The position numbers were made by a program, and so were the translations under genes. The notes below the pieces were generated by a model. The model was not told the DNA's origin. It searched no databases and saw only the letters and a program-made list of their open reading frames with translations. From contig JAMXBD010000095.1 of NCBI GenBank assembly GCA_024138025.1, positions 62,001 through 126,000 on the forward strand: a stretch of 64,000 nt of DNA, read 5' to 3'. Shown here in pieces: positions 24,590 through 36,065 of this stretch (the first letter of the stretch is position 1; every line of letters begins with the position of its first letter). This DNA comes from Combretum micranthum. Lineage: Eukaryota; Streptophyta; Magnoliopsida; Myrtales; Combretaceae.

Positions 24590-27500
24590 TTGCAGGAACT
24601 TGAAGCTAAAATTAGAGGAACATAGTATCTAGACAGTGGATGTTCCAAACATATGACAGGAAATACTTCATTGTTCAATAGCATAACATGGGAAGAAAAA
24701 GGATATGTGAAATTTGGAGATGCAATAGAGGTAAAATTGTTGCAACTGGAAGTATTGGTATGTCTCCTTACATTATAGAAATTGTTTATCTAGTTAAAGG
24801 CTCAAAACATAATCTTTTAAGCATTAGTCAACTGTATGATAAAGGTTATAAAATGGTTTTTGAAAAAGTCAAATGTTTTTATTTTGATGAAAATGGTATA
24901 AAATTATTTGAAGGATTTAGAAAGAAAAACATATATTTGATAAAACCTAATTAAGTTGAAGATGCTTGTTGTTTGTTAATAATGAAAGATAATATTTTTG
25001 CTTGGCATAAACGTTTAGGTCATGTAAATTTTAATCAATTAGAGAAGTTATCTAAAAAGAATATAATAAGAGGATTGCTTAAAATAAATAATAAACAAGA
25101 TGTGAAATGTGATACTTACTTGAAAAATAAAGTGGTTTATGTATCACACAAAAGCAAAAATGAAATTTCAACTAAAAGACCTCTTGAATTGTTACATCTT
25201 GATTTGTTTAGACCTATAAGATTTTTTAGCATGAGTGGAAGTAAATATGGACTTGTGATTGTTGATGATTATTCAAGATATACTTGGGTTATATTCTTGC
25301 AACATAAGAGAGATACTTTTGTTTCTTTTCAAAAATTTACAAAAAAAATTCAAAATGAAAAAGGAATCTTCGTAATTAGTCTTAGAACTGATCATGGAAC
25401 TAAGTTTCAAAATTCAAAATTTATAAACTTTTGTGAAGAACAAGGTATATCTCATAATTTCTCAACTCCATATCCACCTCAACAAAATGGAGTTGTAGAA
25501 TGCAAGAATAGAATAATATAAGAAATGACAAGATCTATGTTAAATGAAAGTGATATTGCTAAGTATTTTTGGACAAAAGCAGTCTTTACAGCTTGCTACA
25601 TCATTAATCGAGTTTACATTCGACCCATGACATCCAAGACAACATATGAACTCTTTAGAGGTAAGAAGCCTAACGTTTCTTATTTTCATATTTTTGGCTC
25701 TAAATGTTTTGTGAAAAAGAATGCTTTTAATCTTGGTAAGTTTGATAAAAGATTTGATGAAGCTATATTTTTAGGATATTCTTTAAATAGCCGTGCTTAT
25801 CGTGTTTTTAATAAAACATCTAAAACTATTGAAGAGTCAATAAATGTAATTTTGTTGAATATATAAAGGATGATGAATCTGATGATGAAAAAGAACCAAA
25901 ATCTAAAGAAGAATATAGGTCAGAACTAAAGTCTGAAGCACCAACTGTTAAAATCGATGAATCTAGAAATACAGAACCTTTTCCAGAAGGTAATACAAAA
26001 GGTACTCCAGAACCTAGAGAATCTGAACCAGAAGCTTCTAAGGCTTGGAGATATAAATCCGCTCATCCTCCTGAACAAATAATTGGTGATGTTCAATCTG
26101 GTGTTAAAAGAAGAGCTAATTTACAAGATTTTGAATATAATTTTACATTATTATCTTAATTAGAACCTAATAATGTTGATGAAGCATTAAATGATAATAA
26201 TTGGATTGATGCCATGCAAGTTGAGCTAAATCAATTCCAAAGAAATAATGTGTGGAATCTTGTGCCTAGACCTAAAGGAAAATCAATAATTGGAGCTAAA
26301 TGGGTATTTAAAAACAAATTGGATGAAGATGGTAATATTGTTAAAAACAAAGCAAGATTAGTAGCAAAAGGATATTCACAAGAAGAAGGTATAGATTTTG
26401 ATGAAACATAAGCACGTGTAGCTAGATTAGAGGCAATTCGTTTAATGCTTCCATATGCATGTTTTAAAGATTTTAAAGTTTTTCAAATGAATATAAAAAG
26501 TGCGTTTTTAAATGGATTTTTAAAAGAAGAAGTTTTTGTAGAGCAACCCCCTAGTTTTGAAGATCTTTTTAAACTTGATTATGTTTACAAATTAAATAAA
26601 GCTTTATATGGTTTAAAACAAGCCTTAAGGGCATGGTATGAAAGGTTAAGTTTATTTTTAATTTCAAAAGGATTTTAAAGAGGAACTTTTGACATAACCT
26701 TGTTTTTAAAATCATATGATCAAGATATTTTAATTGTTCAAATATATGTGGATGATATCATATTTAGTTCTACTAATGAAATATATTGTTAAGATTTTGC
26801 TAAGTCAATGCAGGTAGAATTTGAGATGTCAATGAAGGGAGAATTGACATTCTTTCTTGGCCTACAAATTAAATAAATAAAAGAAGGATTTTTTATACAT
26901 CAAAAAAAGTATACTAAACAAATTCTTAAGAAATTTGGATATGAAAGATGCAAAGGAGCTGTAACACCTATAAGTACTTCAACAAGGTTAGATTCTGACT
27001 CAAATGGGAAAAACATAAATGAAAAGTTATATAGAAGTCTCATTGGTTCTTTATTATACTTAACTGCATCTAGACCTAATATTCTATTCAGTGTATATTT
27101 GTGTGCAAAATTTCAAAGTGCATCAACAGAAACATATTTGACAGTTGTTAAGAGGATTTTCAAGTATTGATAAATACTTCTAAATTAGGCATCTGGTACC
27201 CTAAAAATCAAATTTTTGATTTAATAGGATACTCTAATGCAGATTATGCTGGTTGCAAAATTGATAGAAAAAGCTTATCTGGTACTTGTCAATTCTTACA
27301 TGACAAATTAGATTATTGGTCTTCTAAAAAACAAAATTCTGTTGTCTTGCTACAGCTGAAATAGAATATGTTTCTATTGGTAATTGTTGTGCTCAAATGC
27401 TTTGGATTAAATAACAATTGCAAGATTATGGTTTACTATATAAAAACATACATATTAAATGTGATAATACAAGTGCAACTAATTTGACGAAAAATCCTAT

Positions 27501-27650
27501 ACATCACTCAAGGTCAAAGCACATAGAAATTCGACATCATTTTATACGTGATCATGTAATTAATGGTAATATTGCTGTTGAATTTGTGCCTTCTGATATC
27601 GGATATTTTTACAAAACCACTTGAAAAATTGAATTTTGAATTTATAAGAA
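24590..27650 (+). pseudogene. Copia-1 pol: protease, integrase, reverse transcriptase, RNase H
   Basis: Domains follow Ty1/copia order. Protease: YLDSGCSKHMTG at about 24627-24660, with the DSG catalytic triplet intact. Integrase: FAWHKRLGHVNF (from about 24997), then LHLDLF, LRTDHG and GVVECKNR carry the D, D and E residues (25190-25510). Reverse transcriptase: WVFKNKLDEDG (about 26300), FQMNIKSAFLNG where the usual catalytic D is N (about 26482), and YVDD (about 26746). RNase H: GYSNADYAGCKIDRKS (about 27228-27275) with a frameshift near 27350. Stops occur between and within domains, including TAA and TAG where Gln or Trp is usual. It is inactive but family assignment is secure. Confidence 0.88.
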
Positions 27651-27899
27651 ATGAAATTGGAATTTTCCAACCTTTTTGAAAAAAAATAAAATTTTGGAAA
27701 TTGGAACACATCTCTCCTTTTTATGTTAAATTAAAAGTTACTCCCCACTTTTTATTCTCTTTTAATAAAAAGAATAAAATATTTTTTACCGTAAAAGTGT
27801 TTTAAAAAGTTTTGGATAGTGACAAAGTCAACATTTGTTCAAAATTTCATCATTTCATCTTCTTTCTCAAGAGTCTCTTCATCTTCTTACCTTGTGAAA

Positions 27900-29643
27900 A
27901 TGGCACCCAAGAAATCTGAGAGAATTAGGCAAAAATCTTTCAAAACAAAACTTTCAGATAAACCACTAGTCATACAAGACGAATCATCTGATTCTCAAGA
28001 AACACAATCCACATAAACTCGTTAAGAACCTATAACAGAACCTTTCATGGAAGAAAACCTTGACGTCACAAAATTAGACACGAAGTTGGAATCTTCAAAG
28101 AAATCAACAGTGAAAGGAAAGAAACCTTCTTTGACCAAAAAGGGAAAAGAAAAAATGGAACAAGAGCAAAGTCAACCTTTGGTCTCAAAGACAAAGACTC
28201 TCAAGAAATCGACTAAAGCTGCTCAAACAAATACTACAAGAACCTCTACGGAAAAATCAGTGGGAAGAAAGAAAAATGAGGTGTGTGCATGTAGTTTTAT
28301 CGATTTTAATTTCTTTACGAGTAATGGTTTTTACTTGAATGATCTCTTAGAATCGATAGGATGTATGAATTTGTGCTCTTTGCAAATTCTGGTATATGGA
28401 GAATGTATAAAGGAATTTTATAGCAATTTGAGGCTTTTGAAAGAAAATATGTTAATATCTAAGGTGTGTGAACAAAAGATTATGGTTTTTCGAGAAGATT
28501 TAATTAATTGTTTTGAAATGGTGGATGTCAATGATGATGTGGAGATAGTGACTATGCCTAGGAATGAATTGTTTGCTGCAATTAATGGAGGATTGGAAAT
28601 GGATTATGGCAAAGAAGCCATGATAATGGATTTTGAGTTGTTTCCAAGGATTTTGCACAAAGTTATTATAGAGTGCATATGTCAAAGAAAAGGAAGTACA
28701 ACTTCTATGTCTATTGATCATGCGTAAATCATTTTTGCCATGATGAAAAAGAAGAAACTTGATATCGCATCTAGGGTGATAGATTAGATATGGAAGAATC
28801 AGGACAGCTTGATTTTTGGAAATGTCTTGATGAAGTTATTTGAGTTTTAAAAAAATTAAGCTACCATCGAGTTTCTTAACTTGTGAAATTGAAGAGAATT
28901 AGCAAGGATGTCCCATCACATCTCCATTTATGTCAAGGACTTCTTGTGGTATGCAAATGATGGATTCACAATGTTGATGATAAACATTGGTGTAGGGACA
29001 TTCCTTTTGGATCTTCAATTCCTCATATTCAAGTGGTAGTAGAAAAATCGGAAGGTGTAGCAGAAGTTGAAGTTGAAAAAGCAAAGAAACGGAAATTAGA
29101 AGAAGGAGGCAGTTCTGCACAAACTGACATAAGACCACTCAATCTTGATGAAATCAAAAGTGTTATTCAAGATTCCATTAATAATGAGTTGAAGGACATA
29201 ATTCTCAAAACTATGAAGGAAGAGCTTAAATCCTTTCAAGGAGTTGATTGAAAAAGATGAATGATTTGACTAAACAACTCAAAGAAGACTCCAAGAAAAT
29301 TCTCACTGAATTTAAAAATTACAAGATTCTTTATGATAAATTCAGTGAGAATGTCAAAAATGATTTGAATCATAACGCCACAAACTTTGATCGTTTGGTA
29401 GATCAATTAAGAAAAATTGGAGATTTGGTCATAACACAGTTTAATAGTCTTGATTCCAAGACTGCTCAAAGCCTTAATGCTACCAAAAATGTTCGAGGAG
29501 AAATCCAAATGTTCCTCAAAGCTCACCTTCCAAATTATGTTCGCAAGGGAGAGCATGTAATTGATCTGGATTCTTCGCCTGAAAAAACTTCTAACCAACC
29601 TTCAGCTTTGTCCACAACTCCAAAGAAATCAAGAAAAACTTGA
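27900..29643 (+). pseudogene. Copia-1 extra 3' ORF, plant transposon-associated and coiled-coil
   Basis: After pol and before the polypurine tract lies a further reading frame beginning MAPKKSERIRQK at 27900. It has a basic Lys/Ser-rich segment to about 28280, then a domain with FYLNDLLESIGCM, EFYSNLRLL and FELFPRILHKVII-like blocks (28330-28890). These resemble the putative plant transposon protein domain common in plant LTR elements. The last part (29248-29643) is an intact 131-codon frame rich in heptads (KQLKEDSKKILTEFKNYKIL), a likely coiled coil with a Ser/Pro tail. SIRE-type elements are known to carry an extra ORF here, sometimes called envelope-like. No clear transmembrane segment was seen. 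Stops at 28017, 28728 and several to 29250 break it. Confidence 0.6.
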
Positions 29644-29939
29644 TTTGTTTTCATTTTTTTAAGGACTTTATGTTTCTTTCAAAAACTTGATCTTTTAACA
29701 CATTCTATTCTCATTTCCTACTTAAATGTTTATTTAGTTTCTTTTGTGCATAATTTATAGGGGAGTTTACTTCTTGATGATAATAAAAAAGGGGAGAAAG
29801 TTCGAAGAAAAACATAACTAATTAACTACAATTTGATTATGTTGTGTTGTGTATTACTGATCATCATGATGTTGTATGTGATGTTTGATGATGAATTTTT
29901 CGATGTTTTATATTCTGTTATTGAGTGTTTTGTAATCAT

Positions 29940-29954
29940 CAAAAAGGGGAAGAA
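29940..29954 (+). other. Polypurine tract of copia-1
   Basis: AAAAAAGGGGAAGAA-type purine run immediately before the 3' LTR start TGTTAAGTTC, as expected for plus-strand DNA priming. Confidence 0.75.
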
Positions 29955-31727
29955 TGTTAAGTTCTCCAATAATGTTTTGATAATAACAAAAGGATGTTGA
30001 AATGTTTAATTGTTTATGTTTTCTTTGATAAGTATGATTTGACAGAAGCTAGTTTAGAACCTTTGAAAGGTTGAGTAAATAAAGTTTTATAAAGTCAGAA
30101 GTTTTGAACAAGCTTTAGTGTCTAAATAAATTTGACAGAAGTTGTTTCAGAATATTCAGCGATAGTAAAACAAGTATGACATAAGCTGTTTTAGAACATT
30201 CAGTGATAATAAAATATGTCTGACAGAAACAGTTTCAAAACCTTCAACAATAGAAAAATAATTTTGACAAAAGCTATTTCAGAACCTTCAGTTTTAACAT
30301 TATTTTTTTTAGATTCGTACGAAATTATTTACAAACTTGGTTTTTAATATTTTTCAAGACCCAGCTCCACTTGTCTATTATATTTAGGTAATATACTTGA
30401 TGTGTTTTACTTAAGTTGGATTTCATATCATGAGAATCAAATCACATCAAGTAATTTTACAAAGATTTTATCAAAAAAAAATTTAGTATCCTCAAATATG
30501 TTTTATAAAGATGTTTAAAAGTTTTACAGAGTCTTTATGAATCTTGGACAAGAAAAGATGTGGAAGATGAGGTTTGTTTCAACAGTAGATATGTTTGTTA
30601 TAATAAAAAATGTGGAAGATAAGGTTTGTTTCAAGAGAAGATATTGTTACAAGAAGATATATGGAAGATAAGGTTTGGTATATAAAGATAAATTCTCATA
30701 ATTTTAAGGGATATCACATTCTCTTTGGATAAACATTACAATATCTATAAGTTTATTTTATTGAGACTATCCAGATTTTAAATCTCATGAATGGAAGCTT
30801 ATCCAAAGGAAGATCATAAGAGAACATCACGACAATTTGTTGTATGAAGATCACGTTATCTTATCAAGCATATCTTATTCAAATTACAACAAATAAGGAG
30901 AAGAAGATCTCGATAACTTTTAGATTAGTTTATCAAAAGATTTACAGCAAGAATCAAGGAAATAATCATGACGAAGATTATCCAAGATTTAAAATTCAAA
31001 TCATGATGAAAAGAAGCAATCATGTGGTTTTCAAACTTTTAAAAATAAGGATAAGGATTAATAGATTTATAGTCGAGATATTTGGGAAGAGATATCAATC
31101 CTTCAAGTAGCTCTTAAACGTTGGAACAAGAAATATATATGTGAAAAAGATAGAAAGAGCTTTAGTGACTACATACTTTCATGCAGCAAACAAAAGCACT
31201 TTCTTTCTTAAAAAACGAGACTACATTACTTTTATGAATTTATCTCCTACGTCCGCAATCATTCATTGATCTGAAATTGTGCAAGCCTTCCTTATTGCAT
31301 TTAGTTTTCAAATCTCTTTGTATTTGTAATAGAAGGAATGTGTTATTGCCTTCTTAGCTTGGTAGTTCAGTTATAGGATTAAACTCTATAAATCGATTGT
31401 AGCTAGATGATAGCAGTGAGAATAGAGTAGAGAGGATTGCACTATCTTGTAATCTTGAATTTTTTGATATAGTGAAACACAACCGATATAGATAACCGGA
31501 TCCCCGGCGTGGAGCTGGAAGAGTAGACTGACGCATAAGGCAAAACCACTATAAATTACTGCTTGATTCTCTTTTCCCTATTCTTTTATTTTCAGCAATT
31601 TACTTTCATGCTCGTTTAATCGTTATATTATTATCATATTTAAAAATGAAGGGGAATATTTTTAAAGGTGAAAATTTTTATTATTAATCAATTCAACCCT
31701 CTTCTTGATCATTATTTGGGACCAACA
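29955..31727 (+). repeat. 3' LTR of copia-1
   Basis: Runs 1773 bp from TGTTAAGTTC to GGGACCAACA, then the TGGAG duplication. It matches 20846-22455 with scattered differences. It retains the LTR end that the 5' copy lost. It contains four ~44-bp tandem units (30030-30300) against three in the 5' LTR. Confidence 0.88.
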
Positions 31728-31732
31728 TGGAG

Positions 31733-32842
31733 AAACCCTGATCTTTTGGAGATTCTATAATTTTTACAATCAAAGGAGCAATGTGTGTATGAATTTAGGA
31801 TTTTCGGCTCTTTTGGGTTTAGGGTTTAGATTATAGTAAGATTTTGATATTATTGTTACTTCTGGTGAAAAATATATTGAATGAATATTTGATGATTCGG
31901 ATGTTATTAGTGAAATTAGGGTTCCTGTTCCTAAAACTATTTCAAGTATGACCTTACCTTGTTTGTTGCTTGTGTTTGTAGGATTAGAAATTGTAAACTA
32001 AACTAATTTTTATCTGGTTTTAAAAATTTATGTGTTGATTGTTTGTGGCCAGGTCTAGTATGTCGAGGGACCGTTGCTATTAAGATGACGCCTTAATGAT
32101 CTATCTATGGCATTGTCCCGAGTAAGTTGTACACATAAATGATTTTCGTATTCTAAGAGTGGTGCGAAAATGGTACCCTAGGGTGTATGAGAGTTCCCAA
32201 CACCAATATATGTACATATTACTATTTTCTATACTGATTGTTTTTATGGAGTCATGAGTTACTCCGAGTTTAGGACTAAACTGCAGATGATTCTAAACTA
32301 TGTTGTTTGTGTTCTAATCAAAGATAATAAAATTTGTGTTTGTTGCATTCATTATTAGGTTGTGTGTGAAATTGTGCATGTCTATTCATGTGCATGTGTT
32401 TGTGGTATGTCATATAGGACCTTTGTACTCATTCCTTTCTATTTTTCAAGAACAGGTGATGATCCCGTAGTATTTAATCTTTCTGGATATGATGTTTATG
32501 TAGACTATGGGAAAGATGATAGTGGACTTGATTATCCTATTGACTTTTAGATATGCTTTGGGTTAACGATAGCCATTGAAAGACTATGTGAAGTTTTATA
32601 TTTGTTTTATAAGTTCTGAAATTTTATGAGACTTTCCTTTTGATGTTTTAAGTTTAATTTGAGTTGGCTTTAGTTTATATCAACAAAGTTATCCAGGAGT
32701 TTTGTTATATGAAATATTTTAAACAATTATCCTTTATATGATTAATTGATGATTATATCTCTAGTGGATTAATAGTTGTAGCATGTCCTTATCTAGTAAG
32801 GATATGTGGCGGGTTATAATGTTTTCATATTAGGGCATTACA
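31733..32842 (+). repeat. 5' LTR of Tekay-like element, second part
   Basis: Continues from 20845 after copia-1. AAACCCTGATCTTTTGGAG here matches 45898-45916, and the block runs parallel to the 3' LTR up to TATTAGGGCATTACA. The frame at 32362-32550 lies within the LTR and is not a gene, although a GAT-rich section is shared with 46690-46780. Confidence 0.87.
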
Positions 32843-32849
32843 TCTTAGT

Positions 32850-32868
32850 TGGTATTAGAGCAATAGGT
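32850..32868 (+). other. Primer-binding site of Tekay-like element
   Basis: TGGTATTAGAGCAATAGG lies 7 bases after the LTR end and resembles the initiator tRNA-Met complement TGGTATCAGAGC. Confidence 0.75.
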
Positions 32869-33059
32869 TTTGATCTTACTAGATCTAAGTTATGAACTCC
32901 TTAGAACGGTGAGCATTGATGAAAAGGGAGCAAATAGTTGGGGTTGCTTATCTAGATTAGTATTGCTTTTATCTAGTAGTTATATATAGTGTTTTGATCT
33001 TTAAAGTTGAATTTACCTTTGATCTCATGTTGTGTGTTTGTCTATGTTGAATGTATGTT

Positions 33060-34295
33060 GGGATGCTTATCTGTAAACACATCTTTGGGGAGTGAAGCTA
33101 TGTTGAACAGAATTTATAGAGATGTGGAAATACAGATAGAAGATAGATATTCACCTGCAAACCTAGTAGTCTTGGACATGGTAGACTTTGACATAATCTT
33201 GGGAGTGGATTGGTTGGTGAAGTATCAAGCCATGATTGATTTTCATAATCTGGTAGTGGAGTTTAGCCTACCAAATGGAGATCAGTTTGTACATAAGCTT
33301 GAAGTGCAAAGACCTTCAGCTCCACTAACATATGAGTTGTGGATAAGGTCAACATTAGTTATGGCAGTTATGATGATAGAAGATAAACAAAGGGTAGATC
33401 CTACACGGATACCGGTTGTATGTGAATATCCAAATATTTTTGTAGAAGATCTACTAGAATTACCACTAGAGAGGGAAGTGGAGTTCTATATTGACTTGGT
33501 GTCGGGTACTTCACCCATATCTAAGACACCATACCATATGGTACCAATAGAGCTTGCATAGCTCAAAGTCCAGTTAGATGATCTACTCAAGAAGAAGTTT
33601 ATCAGACTTAGTGTGTTGCCCTAGGGAGTTCTAGTTCTATTTGTAAAGAAGAATGATGGTAGCATGAGCTTATGCATAGATTACATCGAGCTAAACCAAG
33701 TGACTATCAAGAATAAGTACCTTTTGCCAAGAATAGATGATCTATTTGACTAGTCGGCAAGAGTAAAGGTATTTTCAAAGATTGATATCAAATCAGGATA
33801 TCACTAGCTACAAGTTAAAGTAGAGGATATACAAAAGACAGCTTTCAAGACTAGATATAGGCATTATGAATTTGTAGTTATGCCTTTTGGTCTCATAAAT
33901 GCACCTGCCATCCTTATGGACCATATGAACAGAGTCTTCAGAGATTATTTGGACCTATTTGTAGTGGTCTTTATGGATGATGTTTTGGTATATTCTAAAA
34001 TGAAGGAAGAACATGAAGAGCATCTAAGGTTATTTTTTAAGAGATTGCAAAACGAGAAGTTGTATGCTAAGGTCACAAACTGCGAATTCTGGTTAGAACA
34101 TGTATACTTATTGGGACTATTATTTATGGAAATGGGATTTTAGTGGATCCTGAGAAGGTGAAAGCAATAGTAGAATGGCTAACTCCTCAAAATGTGTCAG
34201 AAATAAGAAGTTTTCTAGGAATAACAAGATACTATAGAAGATTTGTTGAAGACTTTTCTAAGATTACAAGCCTATGGACCAGACTGACATAGAAA
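33060..34295 (+). pseudogene. Tekay-like pol, first part: protease remnant and reverse transcriptase
   Basis: Starts with the second half of a gypsy protease (LVVLDMVDFDIILGVDWL, about 33160-33215) without the upstream DSG active site. It continues through the pre-RT linker with a PISKTPYHMVPIEL block to reverse transcriptase. There, [19 protein letters not shown], a K-DIKSGYH block, [10 protein letters not shown] (about 33880) and [12 protein letters not shown] (about 33966) are visible; the catalytic DD pair is kept. In-frame TAG codons replace a Trp near 33624 and Gln near 33752 and 33808. A frameshift after about 34110 moves the VDPEKVKAIVEW block. The frame breaks off at AGAAA (34291-34295), where copia-2 inserted, and resumes at 43152. 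Confidence 0.85.
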
Positions 34296-34489
34296 TGTCG
34301 AGTTTTATGTTCACGAATGATTTTGATGAGAATAATTATTACACAATTAATTATTTAGATTCCTTAATTGTTTAAATACTTAAAATATTTATATATATAT
34401 GTTTTGTATTTGTTCTGCTGTTATCGAGCCTAGTAGAAGAGATGTGGAGATACTATTCATCAGATAAAGATAAAAGACTAAGTTTTGGG

Positions 34490-34700
34490 TAAAATTTGTA
34501 AAGTCAAATATTGAAGTTTTGGGCAAAACTATGAAGTCAAGAGCTGGAGTTTTGGGTAAAATTGTAAAGTCAATGGCTGAAGTTTTGGGCAAGATTTATA
34601 AAATCAATGGCTAAAGTTTAGGCCTTGACCTCAGACCTTGATTTCATAAAGTTTGCCCTTGGGCAAAATTTATAAAGTCAAGGGCTGAAGTTTAAGCCTC
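34490..34700 (+). repeat. ~36-bp tandem repeats in copia-2 5' LTR
   Basis: Four or more imperfect units built on GTTTTGGGCAAAATT and AAAGTCAATGGCTGAA. The array is shared with 41635-41840 in the 3' LTR, and translated on the minus strand it yields a spurious LPKT repeat. Confidence 0.72.
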
Positions 34701-35002
34701 AACCTCAGACCTCAGCTTCATAAAGTTTGCCTTCGGCATTTTTTTAAAATAAAAAATAAATAAAGTTTTTTGGGTTCGACCTGTTCTTAAGCGTGACAGT
34801 AAAAGTTCTATTTTAATTATTTATTATTTAATAATATAATAATATAAGTGAAAGGGAAAAAGAAAAGTGCTGTTGAAATGCATTTAATGCATGTGTTAGA
34901 TGCATTTTTTGAACTTTTACATGTTATTAAATCTTTAAGTACATCAAACACAAGTATGGGTTATCAGAAATTTTTTATAATGGGCAAATTTCTTATCAAG
35001 AG

Positions 35003-35012
35003 CTATAAATAG
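35003..35012 (+). promoter_or_regulatory. TATA box in copia-2 5' LTR
   Basis: CTATAAATAG lies in a context (AGAGCTATAAATAGAATTTT) shared with the 3' LTR, where it has decayed to CTATAATAG near 42154. It is the likely promoter of the element RNA. Confidence 0.55.
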
Positions 35013-36008
35013 AATTTTTTTTCTTCTCTTTGAAATAAAATGAAAAATATACTAGAATTTTCAAATGCACAGTAAAAACAAAAGTAACGTTCCGTAAAGT
35101 TTGTTTTTTTTTTTACTTTTTTTTTTGTTCTTGTTCTTGTTAATTTGTAAATTTTTTTTAAGAGAACAATTAGTGCTATATTTCGAAATTTGCTGATACA
35201 CTCTAAACGAGAGTTTTTCAGCACTGTTTAAGATTTACAAAAGTTGACTATCTACTCGTTTAAGGAGCTCAGTTTGTAAAAGGAATTTGTAAAATTCCTA
35301 AAGTATTTTCTGTTGCAAATCTGTTCAAGTAGGAATGTTTCTTTGTAAAGGAAATTTTTATATTTCTTTAAGAGCTTTTCAGTTTGTAAATCTGCTCATA
35401 TAGGAACTGTTTGTAAAAAGTTCTCAAATGAGGCATTTGTAAAAGAAGTCCTCGTAGAGGCAAAGTTAAAAGTCATTCGTGGAAGGCAAAGAGAAATCCT
35501 CAATGGGAGATATTTGAAGTCTAGTCTAGAGTTACCAGCATCGTCCTAATTGCGATTAGGCGGGAAGTCCTTCGTAGAAGGCAAAGAGAAGTATGGTCAT
35601 GTGTTACTAGCGCAACACTTGATTTATCAAGTGGAAGTTCTTTGTGAAAGGTAATTGTAAAAGTCCAATTATGATAGGCTTTGTTGTAATTTTTCGTCTA
35701 AGAGGTGTATTGATTTTGGAATAATCAATATAGTGGTAAAAGTCCTCTTTGAGGCATTTACACCACGGAGAGTAGGCAGTGGGTCGAACTCCACATTAAA
35801 TCCTTGTGTTGCTTCTCTTTCTTTCTCTCTCTGCTTATTTGTTAATCAGTTTTAATTAGTTTATTCCGCTGCACTTGTTTGTTTAAGATAACTCTTGTCT
35901 TATCTTAGTTAATTAATCTGGCTTGATAAAACCGAAAAAATTTTTAATACTTAATTCACCTTCCCCCTCCCCCCCTTTAAGCGTTCCTTGTGTATTATTT
36001 CTAACAAT

Positions 36009-36021
36009 TGGTATCAGAGCC
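36009..36021 (+). other. Primer-binding site of copia-2
   Basis: TGGTATCAGAGCC, two bases after the LTR end, is a textbook initiator tRNA-Met primer site of plant LTR elements. Confidence 0.85.
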
Positions 36022-36065
36022 TGGTCTCTTGTGGTTGATTGCTTAAATGTAAAAGAGAAAAGATC

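Larger units (their letters stand above)
20846..31727 (+). mobile_element. Copia-1: SIRE-like Ty1/copia element with an extra 3' ORF
   Basis: A 10.9 kb element inserted in the Tekay-like 5' LTR, flanked by TGGAG at 20841-20845 and 31728-31732. LTRs are 20846 to about 22455 (3' end replaced) and 29955-31727. The inside carries gag with two CCHC knuckles, protease, integrase, reverse transcriptase and RNase H in the copia order, then an additional reading frame with a coiled coil before the polypurine tract. The extra ORF, LTR size and total length suggest the SIRE/Maximus lineage, which is an inference. Numerous stops and frameshifts show that it is dead. Confidence 0.88.
34296..36006 (+). repeat. 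5' LTR of copia-2
   Basis: 1711 bp. It contains a tandem array at about 34490-34700 and a TATA-like CTATAAATAG at 35003-35012. Compared with the 3' LTR it lacks about 45 bases near 34420. Confidence 0.9.

Noticed and set aside
27514..27711. Minus-strand frame near the end of copia-1 pol
   Set aside because: Shadow of the RNase H C-terminal region.
30030..30300. CRISPR-like spaced repeats
   Set aside because: Units are contiguous imperfect tandem repeats inside an LTR with no unique spacers, in a plant genome.
32850..36021. tRNA-Met-like words at 32850 and 36009
   Set aside because: They match only the 3' end complement of tRNA and sit right after LTRs, so they are primer sites and not tRNA genes.
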